A stretch of DNA of 28,482 nucleotides from a virus, in the IMG/VR virus record IMGVR_UViG_3300021963_000515, positions 1-28,482 of that record; one strand, 5' to 3'. Shown here piece by piece: positions 21,512 to 28,482 of the stretch. The notes beneath the pieces are model-generated. The model was not told the origin of the DNA. It was given only the letters and a program-made list of their open reading frames with translations, and did not search any database. The translations under genes and the position numbers were made by a program. How positions within the stretch are numbered: position 1 is the first letter of the stretch; each line of letters begins with the position of its first letter.

Positions 21512-22741
21512 ATGTCATATAACAGCCCCTTCACAGGTAATGTCATCCAGCCAACGGATGTCTCTTATCGCCGAATTATTCTGACGGCTGACTTGCAGTT
21601 GGAATGGCCTATCAATGGCACAGCAACTGACGATGCCGCCGCTCGTATCATGGAGGTGTCTACCGCTTCCACGGCCAACGAGTTGTGGATGCCGCCCGCC
21701 AATCAAACTTCGGTTGGTAATGACGCGCTAATCCGAAATGTGGGCGCTGTTGCTTTGACGGTCAAAGACTACACGGGCGCAAACACTATTGTCACGGTTG
21801 CCGCTGGTCAAGCGCAGTACATTTACATCACGGCCAACCCAACGGTGGCGGGTACTTGGGGCATCATTGCTTACGGCATTGGCTCTTCTGGTGCTGATGC
21901 GGCCACCCTTGCTGGGTATGGCTTGTTGGCAATCGGCCAGACGCTGAACCAAAGCCAGCCAGTCACAACCTTCTCTTCAAGTTATACGGCCACCACATCT
22001 GATCGCTCTAGCACTTATGTGTGGACGGGTGGTGCTGGCACGCTGACTATGACCCTTGCTTCTACGCTTGGGGATAACTGGTTCATGTTTGTTCGCAACA
22101 GCGGAACTGGTGCATTGACTGTTGATGGAACAAGTGGCGACACAATCAATGGCTCTGCTTCGATCATTCTCCAGCCAACTGATTCCGCAATTATTGTTTG
22201 CAGTGGCACAACCTTCTACACCGTTGGCCTTGGCAAATCGACTCAGTTCAACTTCACTCAGTTGACTAAAGCGGTGACCTCTGGAAGTTACACGCTGACA
22301 GCCTCTGAGGCGTCTAATGTGATCCAGAAGTACACGGGCGCTTTGACTGGCAATGTGACCATTGTTGTGCCCCCTACGGTGCAGGTGTACTACATCGTTG
22401 ATGCAACGACTGGCCCTTACACATTGACCATTACAACTGGTAGCGGCGCAAGTGCGACCCTTACCGCTGGCTCTCAAGCCACACTGGTTTGCGACTCTGT
22501 CAACTTGTTCAACGCCAACACAATTTTGGCTGGCTCCTCCGCCATCAGTTTGAACAATGGCAGTGTTAGTTCACCATCATTAAACTTTGCGACAGAGACA
22601 ACGACTGGCGTGTATCACGCCGCCGCTGGTGAATTCAACATTGCAATCCTTGGTGTGCTGAGATCAACATTGACCGCCTCTGGTCTTGCCATTGTTGGAA
22701 CAGGCAACTTTACTGGCGGCATCGCTGGTGGGACTTACTGA
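21512..22741 (+). CDS. Fibre-like structural protein
   Basis: 409 residues starting 2 bases after the adaptor stop. The N-terminus (NVIQPTDVSYRRIILTADLQ, LEWPINGTATDD) is a recurrent start in podovirus-like structural proteins. The rest is Thr/Ser/Gly-rich and strand-forming, with two related phrases (TFSSSYTATTSDRSSTYVWT and VTSGSYTLTASEASNVIQKY) that look like duplicated domains. The end (SLNFATETTTGVYHAAAG, GNFTGGIAGGTY) resembles the C-terminus of the small protein at 13555. It is probably part of the tail tip or a short fibre. It overlaps the nozzle start (TGATG). Confidence 0.7.
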   Translation: MSYNSPFTGNVIQPTDVSYRRIILTADLQLEWPINGTATDDAAARIMEVSTASTANELWMPPANQTSVGNDALIRNVGAVALTVKDYTGANTIVTVAAGQAQYIYITANPTVAGTWGIIAYGIGSSGADAATLAGYGLLAIGQTLNQSQPVTTFSSSYTATTSDRSSTYVWTGGAGTLTMTLASTLGDNWFMFVRNSGTGALTVDGTSGDTINGSASIILQPTDSAIIVCSGTTFYTVGLGKSTQFNFTQLTKAVTSGSYTLTASEASNVIQKYTGALTGNVTIVVPPTVQVYYIVDATTGPYTLTITTGSGASATLTAGSQATLVCDSVNLFNANTILAGSSAISLNNGSVSSPSLNFATETTTGVYHAAAGEFNIAILGVLRSTLTASGLAIVGTGNFTGGIAGGTY

Positions 22742-24801
22742 TGACCAAGAAGGTTTTTGCGATTGATACGCAACCCGGCGTCCAGCGCGACGGTACGATC
22801 TTCGACATGAACTTCTACACCGATGGCCGCTGGGTTCGTTTCCAGCGTGGCCGTCCCCGCAAGATTGGCGGGTACAGAGCCATCACAGAAGAGGCGCATG
22901 GATACTCTCGCGGCATCTATGTCAACTCTGTTGACGGCAACAACCAAGTTTTCAACGGCTACAACAACGGCCTTGAAGTCATCAACATTGACAACACAGG
23001 TATCGGTGGCGGCGTTAACCAGTTCACCTTCACAGGTTTGGTTTTGACGCTCAACACTTTGGTTGGCGGTACGCTGTACACCAACGGTACTTATACCAAT
23101 GTGACCCTTACTGGTGGCTCTGGATCGGGCGCAAAGGCCACCATTGTGGTGTCTGGCAATACTGTGACCACGGTGACCCTGACAACTGCTGGTAACGGCT
23201 ATGTTGTTGGCAACACTTTGAGCGCCACAGCGGCCAGCATCGGCGGAACTGGTAGCGGATTCTCAATCAATGTCGCAACAATCAACGATGGGTTTACTGA
23301 AAGCGATTTAAACCTTTGGCAGTTTGATTCCTCGTTTGATTCTCAGGGTTCAGGCAATCAGTTGTTGTTGGCGCACCCCGGCCTCAACTTGGCTCAAATT
23401 GACCAAACAACGGTGACCCCTGTTTTGGCTGGCAACATTGCTGGCACGACCATGTCTCCTCTGACCGACACCTCTGGAACGACGCCAACAGGCGACATCA
23501 TCGAGGTTGCTGGCGGCGTGGTTGTGTTGCACCCATATGTGTTTGTCTATGGTGACAACGGCCTGATCAAGAACTGCGTGGCTGGCAATCCTTACGACTG
23601 GAACGGCCCAGACTCCAACGAGGTCAATGTAGCCTCCACCAAGATCGTCAAGGGGTTGCCAGTGCGAGGCGGCTCAAACGCTCCTTCTGGCCTGTTCTGG
23701 GCGCTTGATTCGTTGATCCGAGTGTCCTATACCCCGACGACCATTACGGTTGCAAGCACACCTCAGACCTTCTACTGGCGGTATGACATCATCTCCAGCC
23801 AGTCTTCTATCCTTTCAAGCCAGTGCGTCATTGAGTATGACGGCATCTACTACTGGATTGGCGTTGACCGATTCCTGCTGTACAACGGTGTGGTCAAAGA
23901 ACTCAAGAACAACTTCAACCAAAACTACTTTTTTGACAATTTAAACTATGCGCAAAGTCAGAAGGTGTATGCGCAGAAGGTTCCTCGGTTTGGCGAGATT
24001 TGGTGGTTCTTCCCGTCTGGCGACTCGACAGAGTGCAACGACTGCATCATCTACAACACCCGTGAAGATTGCTGGTATGACGCAGGCACAGCCGATGGCG
24101 CACGCCGCTCTGCTGGTTACTTCTCTCAGGTGTTTCGTTACCCCATCAATGCGGGTAATGTGTTGACCACCCAAGAGTTGGTCTTCTCTTCAACGATCAC
24201 CACAAACTCAACGACGAGCATCGAGGTTCCAATTACAAACCAGATTGCAATCAATCAACTGGTGACGGCGACTGGAATTCCTGCTGACACTTTGATTTTG
24301 GCGATTGCCCCAAGCGCAACGGCTGGATACTTCACCGTGACGCTTTCAAATGCGGCCACAGCGTCTGCGACCGTGACGGCTGACTTCAGCACCACGGCTG
24401 GCCGAATCACTTTGTGGCAACACGAAATTGGAACCGATGAGGTTGTTGGCGAAACGGCCAACGCCATTGAGAGTTACTTTACGACCTCTGACTTGGGTTG
24501 GGTGCAGGGTGGCCCGTCGCAGGCTTCGCCTGTGGGCGACAACTACTGGTTGCATCTAGAGCGTATGGAGCCTGACTTCATCATGTCTGGTGAGATGACT
24601 TTCCAAGTTACTGGCCGTCCATTTGCGCAGGCGGAGGACACAACCTCTCCTCCTTACGCATTTAGCCCTGACACCCGCAAGATTGACCTGCGGGAACAGC
24701 GCCGTGAGTTGCGCTTGACTTTCTCAAGCAATGTGGCTGGGGGTGACTACCAGTTGGGTAAAGTTCTGCTCCATGCTAATGTTGGCGATGTAAGGCCATA
24801 A
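22741..24801 (+). CDS. Tail nozzle / tubular protein B-like
   Basis: 686 residues. The N-terminus (PGVQRDGTIFDMNFYTDGRW, VRFQRGRPRKIGGYRAI) and the aromatic motifs further on (FWALDSLIRVSYTP, QTFYWRYDIIS, IYYWIGVDRFLLYNG, EIWWFFPSGDST, NTREDCWYDAG) are typical of nozzle proteins of short-tailed phages, comparable in role to P22 gp10 and T7 gp12. These form the narrow end of the tail tube. Two low-complexity beta segments are inserted: about residues 100-183 (YTNVTLTGGSGSGAKATIVV) and about 478-557 (TTNSTTSIEVPITNQIAINQ), both Thr/Val/Gly-rich. They probably project from the tube. The C-terminus ends in FSSNVAGGDYQLGKVLLHAN. Confidence 0.75.
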   Translation: MTKKVFAIDTQPGVQRDGTIFDMNFYTDGRWVRFQRGRPRKIGGYRAITEEAHGYSRGIYVNSVDGNNQVFNGYNNGLEVINIDNTGIGGGVNQFTFTGLVLTLNTLVGGTLYTNGTYTNVTLTGGSGSGAKATIVVSGNTVTTVTLTTAGNGYVVGNTLSATAASIGGTGSGFSINVATINDGFTESDLNLWQFDSSFDSQGSGNQLLLAHPGLNLAQIDQTTVTPVLAGNIAGTTMSPLTDTSGTTPTGDIIEVAGGVVVLHPYVFVYGDNGLIKNCVAGNPYDWNGPDSNEVNVASTKIVKGLPVRGGSNAPSGLFWALDSLIRVSYTPTTITVASTPQTFYWRYDIISSQSSILSSQCVIEYDGIYYWIGVDRFLLYNGVVKELKNNFNQNYFFDNLNYAQSQKVYAQKVPRFGEIWWFFPSGDSTECNDCIIYNTREDCWYDAGTADGARRSAGYFSQVFRYPINAGNVLTTQELVFSSTITTNSTTSIEVPITNQIAINQLVTATGIPADTLILAIAPSATAGYFTVTLSNAATASATVTADFSTTAGRITLWQHEIGTDEVVGETANAIESYFTTSDLGWVQGGPSQASPVGDNYWLHLERMEPDFIMSGEMTFQVTGRPFAQAEDTTSPPYAFSPDTRKIDLREQRRELRLTFSSNVAGGDYQLGKVLLHANVGDVRP

Positions 24802-24802
24802 A

Positions 24803-25063
24803 ATGGCACTGGCTGTTGTCTACGATCCTCGGTTTCACACCTTTGAGTCGTGGGCGGCGCTAATGTGCGAGGCGTATGCGGGTCAACAGTTGTCGATTCC
24901 ATCGCCTCAAACAGACTGGAAGCAGTGGGCGGCTGGGTTGAAGGCGATTGATGTGTTCACGAATGAGGGCATCCCCGGCCCCTACATCTACAACAACTGG
25001 CAGGATTGGGCGGCGGCTTTGGTTGGCGCTGTCAACCAGCCCACAGAAGGCCCAGACCAATGA
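24803..25063 (+). CDS. Small conserved tail-region protein, 86 aa
   Basis: It starts 1 base after the nozzle stop. Trp/Ala-rich (FESWAALMCEAYAGQQLSIP, TDWKQWAAGLKAIDVFTNEG, YIYNNWQDWAAALVGAVNQ). I recall similar proteins after nozzle genes in uncultured podovirus-like phages, without known role. Repeated Trp-x2-Trp-Ala phrases suggest a small helical structural protein. The stop overlaps the acyl carrier protein start (ATGA), so it heads a coupled group. Confidence 0.65.
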   Translation: MALAVVYDPRFHTFESWAALMCEAYAGQQLSIPSPQTDWKQWAAGLKAIDVFTNEGIPGPYIYNNWQDWAAALVGAVNQPTEGPDQ

Positions 25064-25344
25064 CAGAGTTCATCGAGATTTTCAACTATGTGGCAAAGGT
25101 CGCACGACCAGCCCACGCCAAAGCCACCATCGCAGAATCAATGGAAGACGCCTTCCAAGACATTGGATTGGACAGTCTGGATGGTTTGGTCATGTTGATG
25201 TACTTCGATGACCTCTACGGGATTGATGACGCAGTCAGCAAGGAGTGGACACCCACCTCTGTGCAAGAGTTGCACGACCTTGTGATGGCAAACAAAACCA
25301 AAGAGCCTGCCTCAATGGAAGAAGTGGCCGAGGTGTGCAAATGA
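25060..25344 (+). CDS. Acyl carrier protein
   Basis: 94 residues from the ATG at 25060. An in-frame ATG at 25006 would add 18 Arg/Pro-rich residues read from inside the previous gene and is rejected. The motif DIGLDSLDGLVMLMYFDDLY (residues 34-53) matches the ACP helix-II signature; Ser39 in Asp-Ser-Leu is the site for the 4'-phosphopantetheine arm, and the following helix matches the acidic recognition helix. The N-terminal helix (FIEIFNYVAKVARP) and the final helix (SVQELHDLVMAN) complete a four-helix ACP. It has no holo-ACP synthase gene nearby, so the host enzyme would have to load it. It overlaps the condensing enzyme gene (ATGA), so the two are probably partners. Confidence 0.85.
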   Translation: MTEFIEIFNYVAKVARPAHAKATIAESMEDAFQDIGLDSLDGLVMLMYFDDLYGIDDAVSKEWTPTSVQELHDLVMANKTKEPASMEEVAEVCK

Positions 25345-26450
25345 TCTACCTCACGCACTACCGCACAGCCTCCACGACCAATGTCGAGTTGTTTGACGAC
25401 ATCATCTACCCCCAGAAGGTCAATTGGTTTCCTGAGACTTACAACCGAGCCAAGTCTGGTTTGGTCTATGTGCCCCACAAGTTGGCCGAGAAGGTTCTTG
25501 ACCCTGAGTTGCTGACCTATCTGCGCGAGAACCCTGTTGGCAAGACTGCCTTCATTCTGGCCGCAGGCAATGCGCACTTTGCTGGCATCGGCCAGCGCCC
25601 CTACGACTCGCGCCTGACCTACACCTACAAGTTCCTGCCGTTCACCCTGACACAGGTCTACGCTGGCCGTATAGCCCAGTCCTGCGGCGACATGGATATG
25701 GTGACCACCGACTCGTCAGCCTGCGCCTCCAGCCTTAAAGTGATGATGGATGTGGTCAACCTGATCGACTTCTACGACTATGACCGCGTGATTGTGCTGA
25801 CTGTCGAGGACGGCGTATCAAACGCCGTGCTGGAGTTTTTTGGCGACTCCAAGGCCGTACTAACCCAAAAACAAGAGGACACAGGCATAAAGCCATCCGC
25901 TTTTGACTCGGTAAACAGTGGGTTTAGAGTTGGGCAGGGAGCCGCTTTTGCGGTGTTCGAGTCTGAGAGCGCCGTTTCCCGCCAGAGAGTTACCCCACAC
26001 GCCGCCCTGATTGGTGCCTACAACGCGTCAGAACGATCTACAAACGCAATTGGGCAGTGTGAGGATGGTGAGGGCTTCAAAAAGGTTATTGAGGGCGTAT
26101 TGCACTATTCCCATACAAGGGCAGATCAGATTAAAATTGTCAAAACCCACGGAACTGGAACAGCGTCCAACAACAAGGCCGAAAAGAGCGCCTTGAACCA
26201 AACGCTACAAGGGTTCATTGCGACATCGTATAAACAAAAAATTGGTCATACGATGGGAAGCAGTGGACTGCTTGAAACTTTATTGTTATTGGGCGACATC
26301 AAGGCGGGATTTGTGCCAGCGATTGAGAACCGAACTGAAAACGATTCGGTATTCCTTTCGAAATCGACAAGTCCACCTGATGGTTTGATACTGAGTCTGG
26401 CGGCTGGGATGGGAAACATCTATTCCGCCGCAATATTTAAGGGGATGTGA
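25341..26450 (+). CDS. Beta-ketoacyl-ACP synthase-like condensing enzyme (KAS I/II type)
   Basis: 369 residues from the ATG at 25341, overlapping the ACP stop; an upstream in-frame ATG at 25245 lies in the ACP gene and is rejected. The nucleophile motif is TTDSSACASSLK with Cys128; the first histidine motif is THGTGTASNN with His270; the second is YKQKIGHTMGSSG with His303 and Lys298 five residues before. Cys-His-His with THGTGT defines the FabB/FabF/polyketide class, not FabH. It lacks some 40 residues of a normal FabF, mainly at the N-terminus. In the GFGGTN loop the sequence is SLAAGMGN, so the gatekeeper Phe of FabF is probably Ala355. It would extend an acyl-ACP chain using malonyl-ACP, or accept an unusual acyl group. 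A role in the phage cycle is unknown. Confidence 0.85.
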   Translation: MIYLTHYRTASTTNVELFDDIIYPQKVNWFPETYNRAKSGLVYVPHKLAEKVLDPELLTYLRENPVGKTAFILAAGNAHFAGIGQRPYDSRLTYTYKFLPFTLTQVYAGRIAQSCGDMDMVTTDSSACASSLKVMMDVVNLIDFYDYDRVIVLTVEDGVSNAVLEFFGDSKAVLTQKQEDTGIKPSAFDSVNSGFRVGQGAAFAVFESESAVSRQRVTPHAALIGAYNASERSTNAIGQCEDGEGFKKVIEGVLHYSHTRADQIKIVKTHGTGTASNNKAEKSALNQTLQGFIATSYKQKIGHTMGSSGLLETLLLLGDIKAGFVPAIENRTENDSVFLSKSTSPPDGLILSLAAGMGNIYSAAIFKGM

Positions 26451-26893
26451 TGCTGGTCGATAGCAAAAAGAAGCAACTTAGTTCTGAGGCAATCTTGATG
26501 ATTGCGGCTCAACAGACGAAGTCTCCTTATTCCCCAGAGCAAGTCTATGCGGCTCTCGTAAAAGAGATGAACTTGGAAGGCACAAGCACCTACCGAGAAG
26601 GCAATACCGTGTTTCTGATGCATCACGCCAAGGGCCGTATTGGAACCTTCCGCGCTCTAAATGCTGACACAGCCAGAAATTATCTGGACAACTCCTATCA
26701 ATTTATTCAAGACGCATACAAGATGGGCTTTGACATTCTTGTGAGCGACTTTCAAGACCCGACAATTATGAACATTTTTAAGGGCATCTCAAGAAACCCT
26801 CCGCAAGAAGGCATGGGCTACCGCGCAGAGAAAACCAAAACAGGTTTCCGCGTGACGGTCAAGTTGGGGCCAGCGCGGCCTGATAAGGAATAA
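26450..26893 (+). CDS. Unknown protein coupled to ACP and KAS; possible acyltransferase fold
   Basis: 147 residues from the ATG at 26450, whose first base is the last base of the KAS stop (TGATG), with AAGGGG upstream. An in-frame GTG at 26447 is also possible but adds only one residue. The N-terminal part is helical (SEAILMIAAQQTKSPYSPEQ). From residue 49 the pattern is strand (NTVFLMHHAKG), strand (RIGTFRALNADTA), long helix (RNYLDNSYQFIQDAYKMG), strand (FDILVSDFQDPT), helix (IMNIFKGISRN) and strand (GFRVTVKLG). This order resembles the GNAT fold and the acetyltransferase-like T7 gp13, but no acetyl-CoA loop is clear. As a partner of ACP and KAS it could be an acyl-ACP-using transferase. 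This is inference. Confidence 0.7.
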   Translation: MLVDSKKKQLSSEAILMIAAQQTKSPYSPEQVYAALVKEMNLEGTSTYREGNTVFLMHHAKGRIGTFRALNADTARNYLDNSYQFIQDAYKMGFDILVSDFQDPTIMNIFKGISRNPPQEGMGYRAEKTKTGFRVTVKLGPARPDKE

Positions 26894-26895
26894 AA

Positions 26896-28482
26896 ATGAG
26901 CGCGGTAGCAGATTTAATTGAAGATGCATTTGACGCTGTTGGTGATGTATTTGAAGCCGTTGGCGATGTCGTAGAAAGCGTTGTTGATGTAGTCGGTGAC
27001 GCTCTTGAGTTTGTTGGCGATACCGTCCAAAAGGTTCTTGACGATCCTTTGCCTGTGCTTCTGCAAATTGCTGGCGCGGCCATTGGTATCCCGCCTTATG
27101 TGACTTCCGCCATAGTTACTGGTGCGCGTGGCGGTGATCTTGGGGACATGGTTCTGTCTGCTGGCACATCTTATCTTGGAGGCCAGTTGGGTGTTCAAGT
27201 TGCTGGCCCAGTTTCAGACTCTCTTTCATCTACATTTATTGAATCTGGAGTTAATTCCACAGTTGCCAATATTGTTTCTGACGGTATTGGCAAGGGGCTT
27301 GTTAGTGGAGTCATGGCAGAGGTTAAAGGTGGTGAATTTGGTGACGGCTTTGCTGGCGGTTTTGTCGGAACCGTTGTTGGCGGTGGCGTAACACAACTCA
27401 CCAATGTTGTTTCTGATTCAGTGATCAGCACCGCAACAACTGCAATGGAATCGGTGGGCACTACGGCCAACACTGATTTTGTGGCGGGATTTGATTCTGG
27501 CGTGACTACTGTTGACACCTCTAGCGCAACGGTCACCAGCACATTTGAAAATGTTGCTTCAACTTTTGATTCAGTTGATACAACTGGCGCATCAACCACG
27601 CTGAACTTGGCAACCGATGGCGCTGGCGTATCGTCAGACATTGTTTCTGATGTCACTGTTTCCAACATAGGCGTTGACAACACAGGTGTAGACAGCACAT
27701 TCACTGGCGATACAAGCACAACTGGCGCAACCGATGTTGTTGATACAAACCTGAACAGCGCCGACACAACAACTGGCTCAACACTTACTGGCTCTGGTGG
27801 CGCAGACAGTGTTACAGATGTTGTCCTGAACAGTGGCGACACAACTGGCTCGACCATCATCGGTGATTCTGGTGGCTTGGATAGTGTCGCCGACATAATT
27901 CAAAATCTTGACTCTGGCGATACAACGCTGGACACAACGCTGGGTACGACAGGCGACACGACAACTGATACAACGGGCGACACCACCGTGGGTGGCCTTG
28001 GCACGATAAACACTGAGTTGACTGGTGGATCGGACATTGATACAGGCACTGATGTTGTTGGTGGCTTGACCGCAGTAACTGGTGATCAGGGTGCAGACAC
28101 CACAGACACCGTGGTCACAGACGCTGGCGGAAACACTGTTGTCGTGAAAGCAGATGATGTCATTACCGATACTGGTGCAGGCAACATTGTTGCTGACACT
28201 GGCTCAACTGATACCGTTGGTGGTTTGACGCAAGTGCAGTCTGGCGACACCCGCTTGAATGTAGATTCAGCCGCAGATGCCGCAACAACTGGCGGCTTGA
28301 ATCAAGCAAGCACCACAGGATCAAAAACTGATGCGCTTGCAAACATCGCAAAAGGCGCAGTGACTAAGGCTGTGACTGGGGCCGTTAAAGGTCAGATCAG
28401 AAGCGGCATCAATAAGGCAATTGGCGTCAAGACTGCAAAACAACCATCAGTTGGGAAGCAGTTGGTCAAGGGTGTTGCATCT
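26896..28482 (+). CDS. Thr/Asp/Gly-rich repetitive protein (partial, cut at right edge)
   Basis: The frame runs from the ATG at 26896 (AAGGA seven bases upstream) to the window end without a stop: 529 codons. The N-terminus is a run of acidic amphipathic turns (EDAFDAVGDVFEAVGDVVES). Then comes DDPLPVLLQIAGAAIGIPPY with a hydrophobic Gly/Ala region (TYLGG-like phrases to about residue 165). From about 190 to 480 it is Thr/Asp/Ser/Gly-rich with repeated phrases such as SGDTT and DTTGDTT and almost no basic residue. The visible end turns basic (AKGAVTKAVTGAVKGQIRSG). The N-terminal part resembles phage proteins I recall with the DDPLPVLLQIAG pattern. A virion-internal or fibre role is possible; function unknown. 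Confidence 0.7.
   Translation, partial: MSAVADLIEDAFDAVGDVFEAVGDVVESVVDVVGDALEFVGDTVQKVLDDPLPVLLQIAGAAIGIPPYVTSAIVTGARGGDLGDMVLSAGTSYLGGQLGVQVAGPVSDSLSSTFIESGVNSTVANIVSDGIGKGLVSGVMAEVKGGEFGDGFAGGFVGTVVGGGVTQLTNVVSDSVISTATTAMESVGTTANTDFVAGFDSGVTTVDTSSATVTSTFENVASTFDSVDTTGASTTLNLATDGAGVSSDIVSDVTVSNIGVDNTGVDSTFTGDTSTTGATDVVDTNLNSADTTTGSTLTGSGGADSVTDVVLNSGDTTGSTIIGDSGGLDSVADIIQNLDSGDTTLDTTLGTTGDTTTDTTGDTTVGGLGTINTELTGGSDIDTGTDVVGGLTAVTGDQGADTTDTVVTDAGGNTVVVKADDVITDTGAGNIVADTGSTDTVGGLTQVQSGDTRLNVDSAADAATTGGLNQASTTGSKTDALANIAKGAVTKAVTGAVKGQIRSGINKAIGVKTAKQPSVGKQLVKGVAS

Noticed and set aside
25006-25059. Longer N-terminus for the acyl carrier protein
   Set aside because: The added residues are Arg/Pro-rich and read from the preceding gene; the ATG at 25060 overlaps the stop in the pattern used by neighbours and gives normal ACP length.
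27195-27896. 233-codon open frame on the minus strand
   Set aside because: Shadow of the Thr/Asp-rich + strand gene; low-complexity Val/Ser/Thr protein without a start signal.
1-28482. tRNA genes, attachment sites or integrase
   Set aside because: No cloverleaf-like segment with a CCA-side acceptor stem and no recombinase motif was seen in the short intergenic gaps; tool-based scanning was not possible.

Overview
The window is a contiguous piece of a tailed double-stranded DNA bacteriophage genome. It holds the virion-structure and lysis half. All credible genes lie on the + strand and are tightly packed, many with overlapping stop/start codons (ATGA, TAATG, TGATG). No gap exceeds 300 bases, and there is no tRNA, rRNA, insertion sequence or CRISPR array. 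No terminase, replication or integration gene is visible. The gene set (large portal, GroES-like co-chaperonin, scaffold, HK97-type capsid protein, SU10/P22-like neck adaptor, tail nozzle, no tape measure or sheath) fits a short-tailed phage of the kind common in aquatic metagenomes. The host cannot be read from the sequence. Purine-rich Shine-Dalgarno sites and a roughly balanced base composition fit a Gram-negative aquatic bacterium, but this is inference.

Layout. 1-826: tail end of a large, probably virion-associated protein. 836-7182: head module (portal, two small proteins, GroES-like co-chaperonin, scaffold, unknown, probable decoration protein, major capsid protein), closed by a UUCG hairpin. 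7228-9803: small structural proteins and Lys/Gly-rich proteins, including a DUF6321-like protein, with a second near-identical UUCG hairpin at 8906. 9805-11240: a neck-like protein carrying a discoidin-like insertion, then a zinc-ribbon protein. 11241-19183: a long fibre/adhesin region with repeat-rich fibres, an Fn3 plus glycine-rich adhesin, a second glycine-rich adhesin, a repeat protein, and two copies of a small accessory protein that join cassettes through an 8-nt overlap. 19193-20864: lysis region (small proteins, membrane proteins, 3TM-type holin, M15-type Zn peptidase). 20874-24801: adaptor, second fibre-like protein, tail nozzle. 24803-26893: four translationally coupled genes. 26896-end: start of a Thr/Asp/Gly-rich protein cut by the window edge.

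The most unusual content is at 25060-26893. An acyl carrier protein (DSL motif, Ser39) and a condensing enzyme of the KAS I/II type (Cys128, His270, Lys298, His303) are followed by an unrecognised 147-residue protein that could be an acyltransferase. The genes overlap by start/stop codons and sit inside the morphogenesis operon between the tail nozzle and a probable late virion gene. This suggests a phage-encoded acyl-chain building or transfer device. A product or target cannot be named from sequence.
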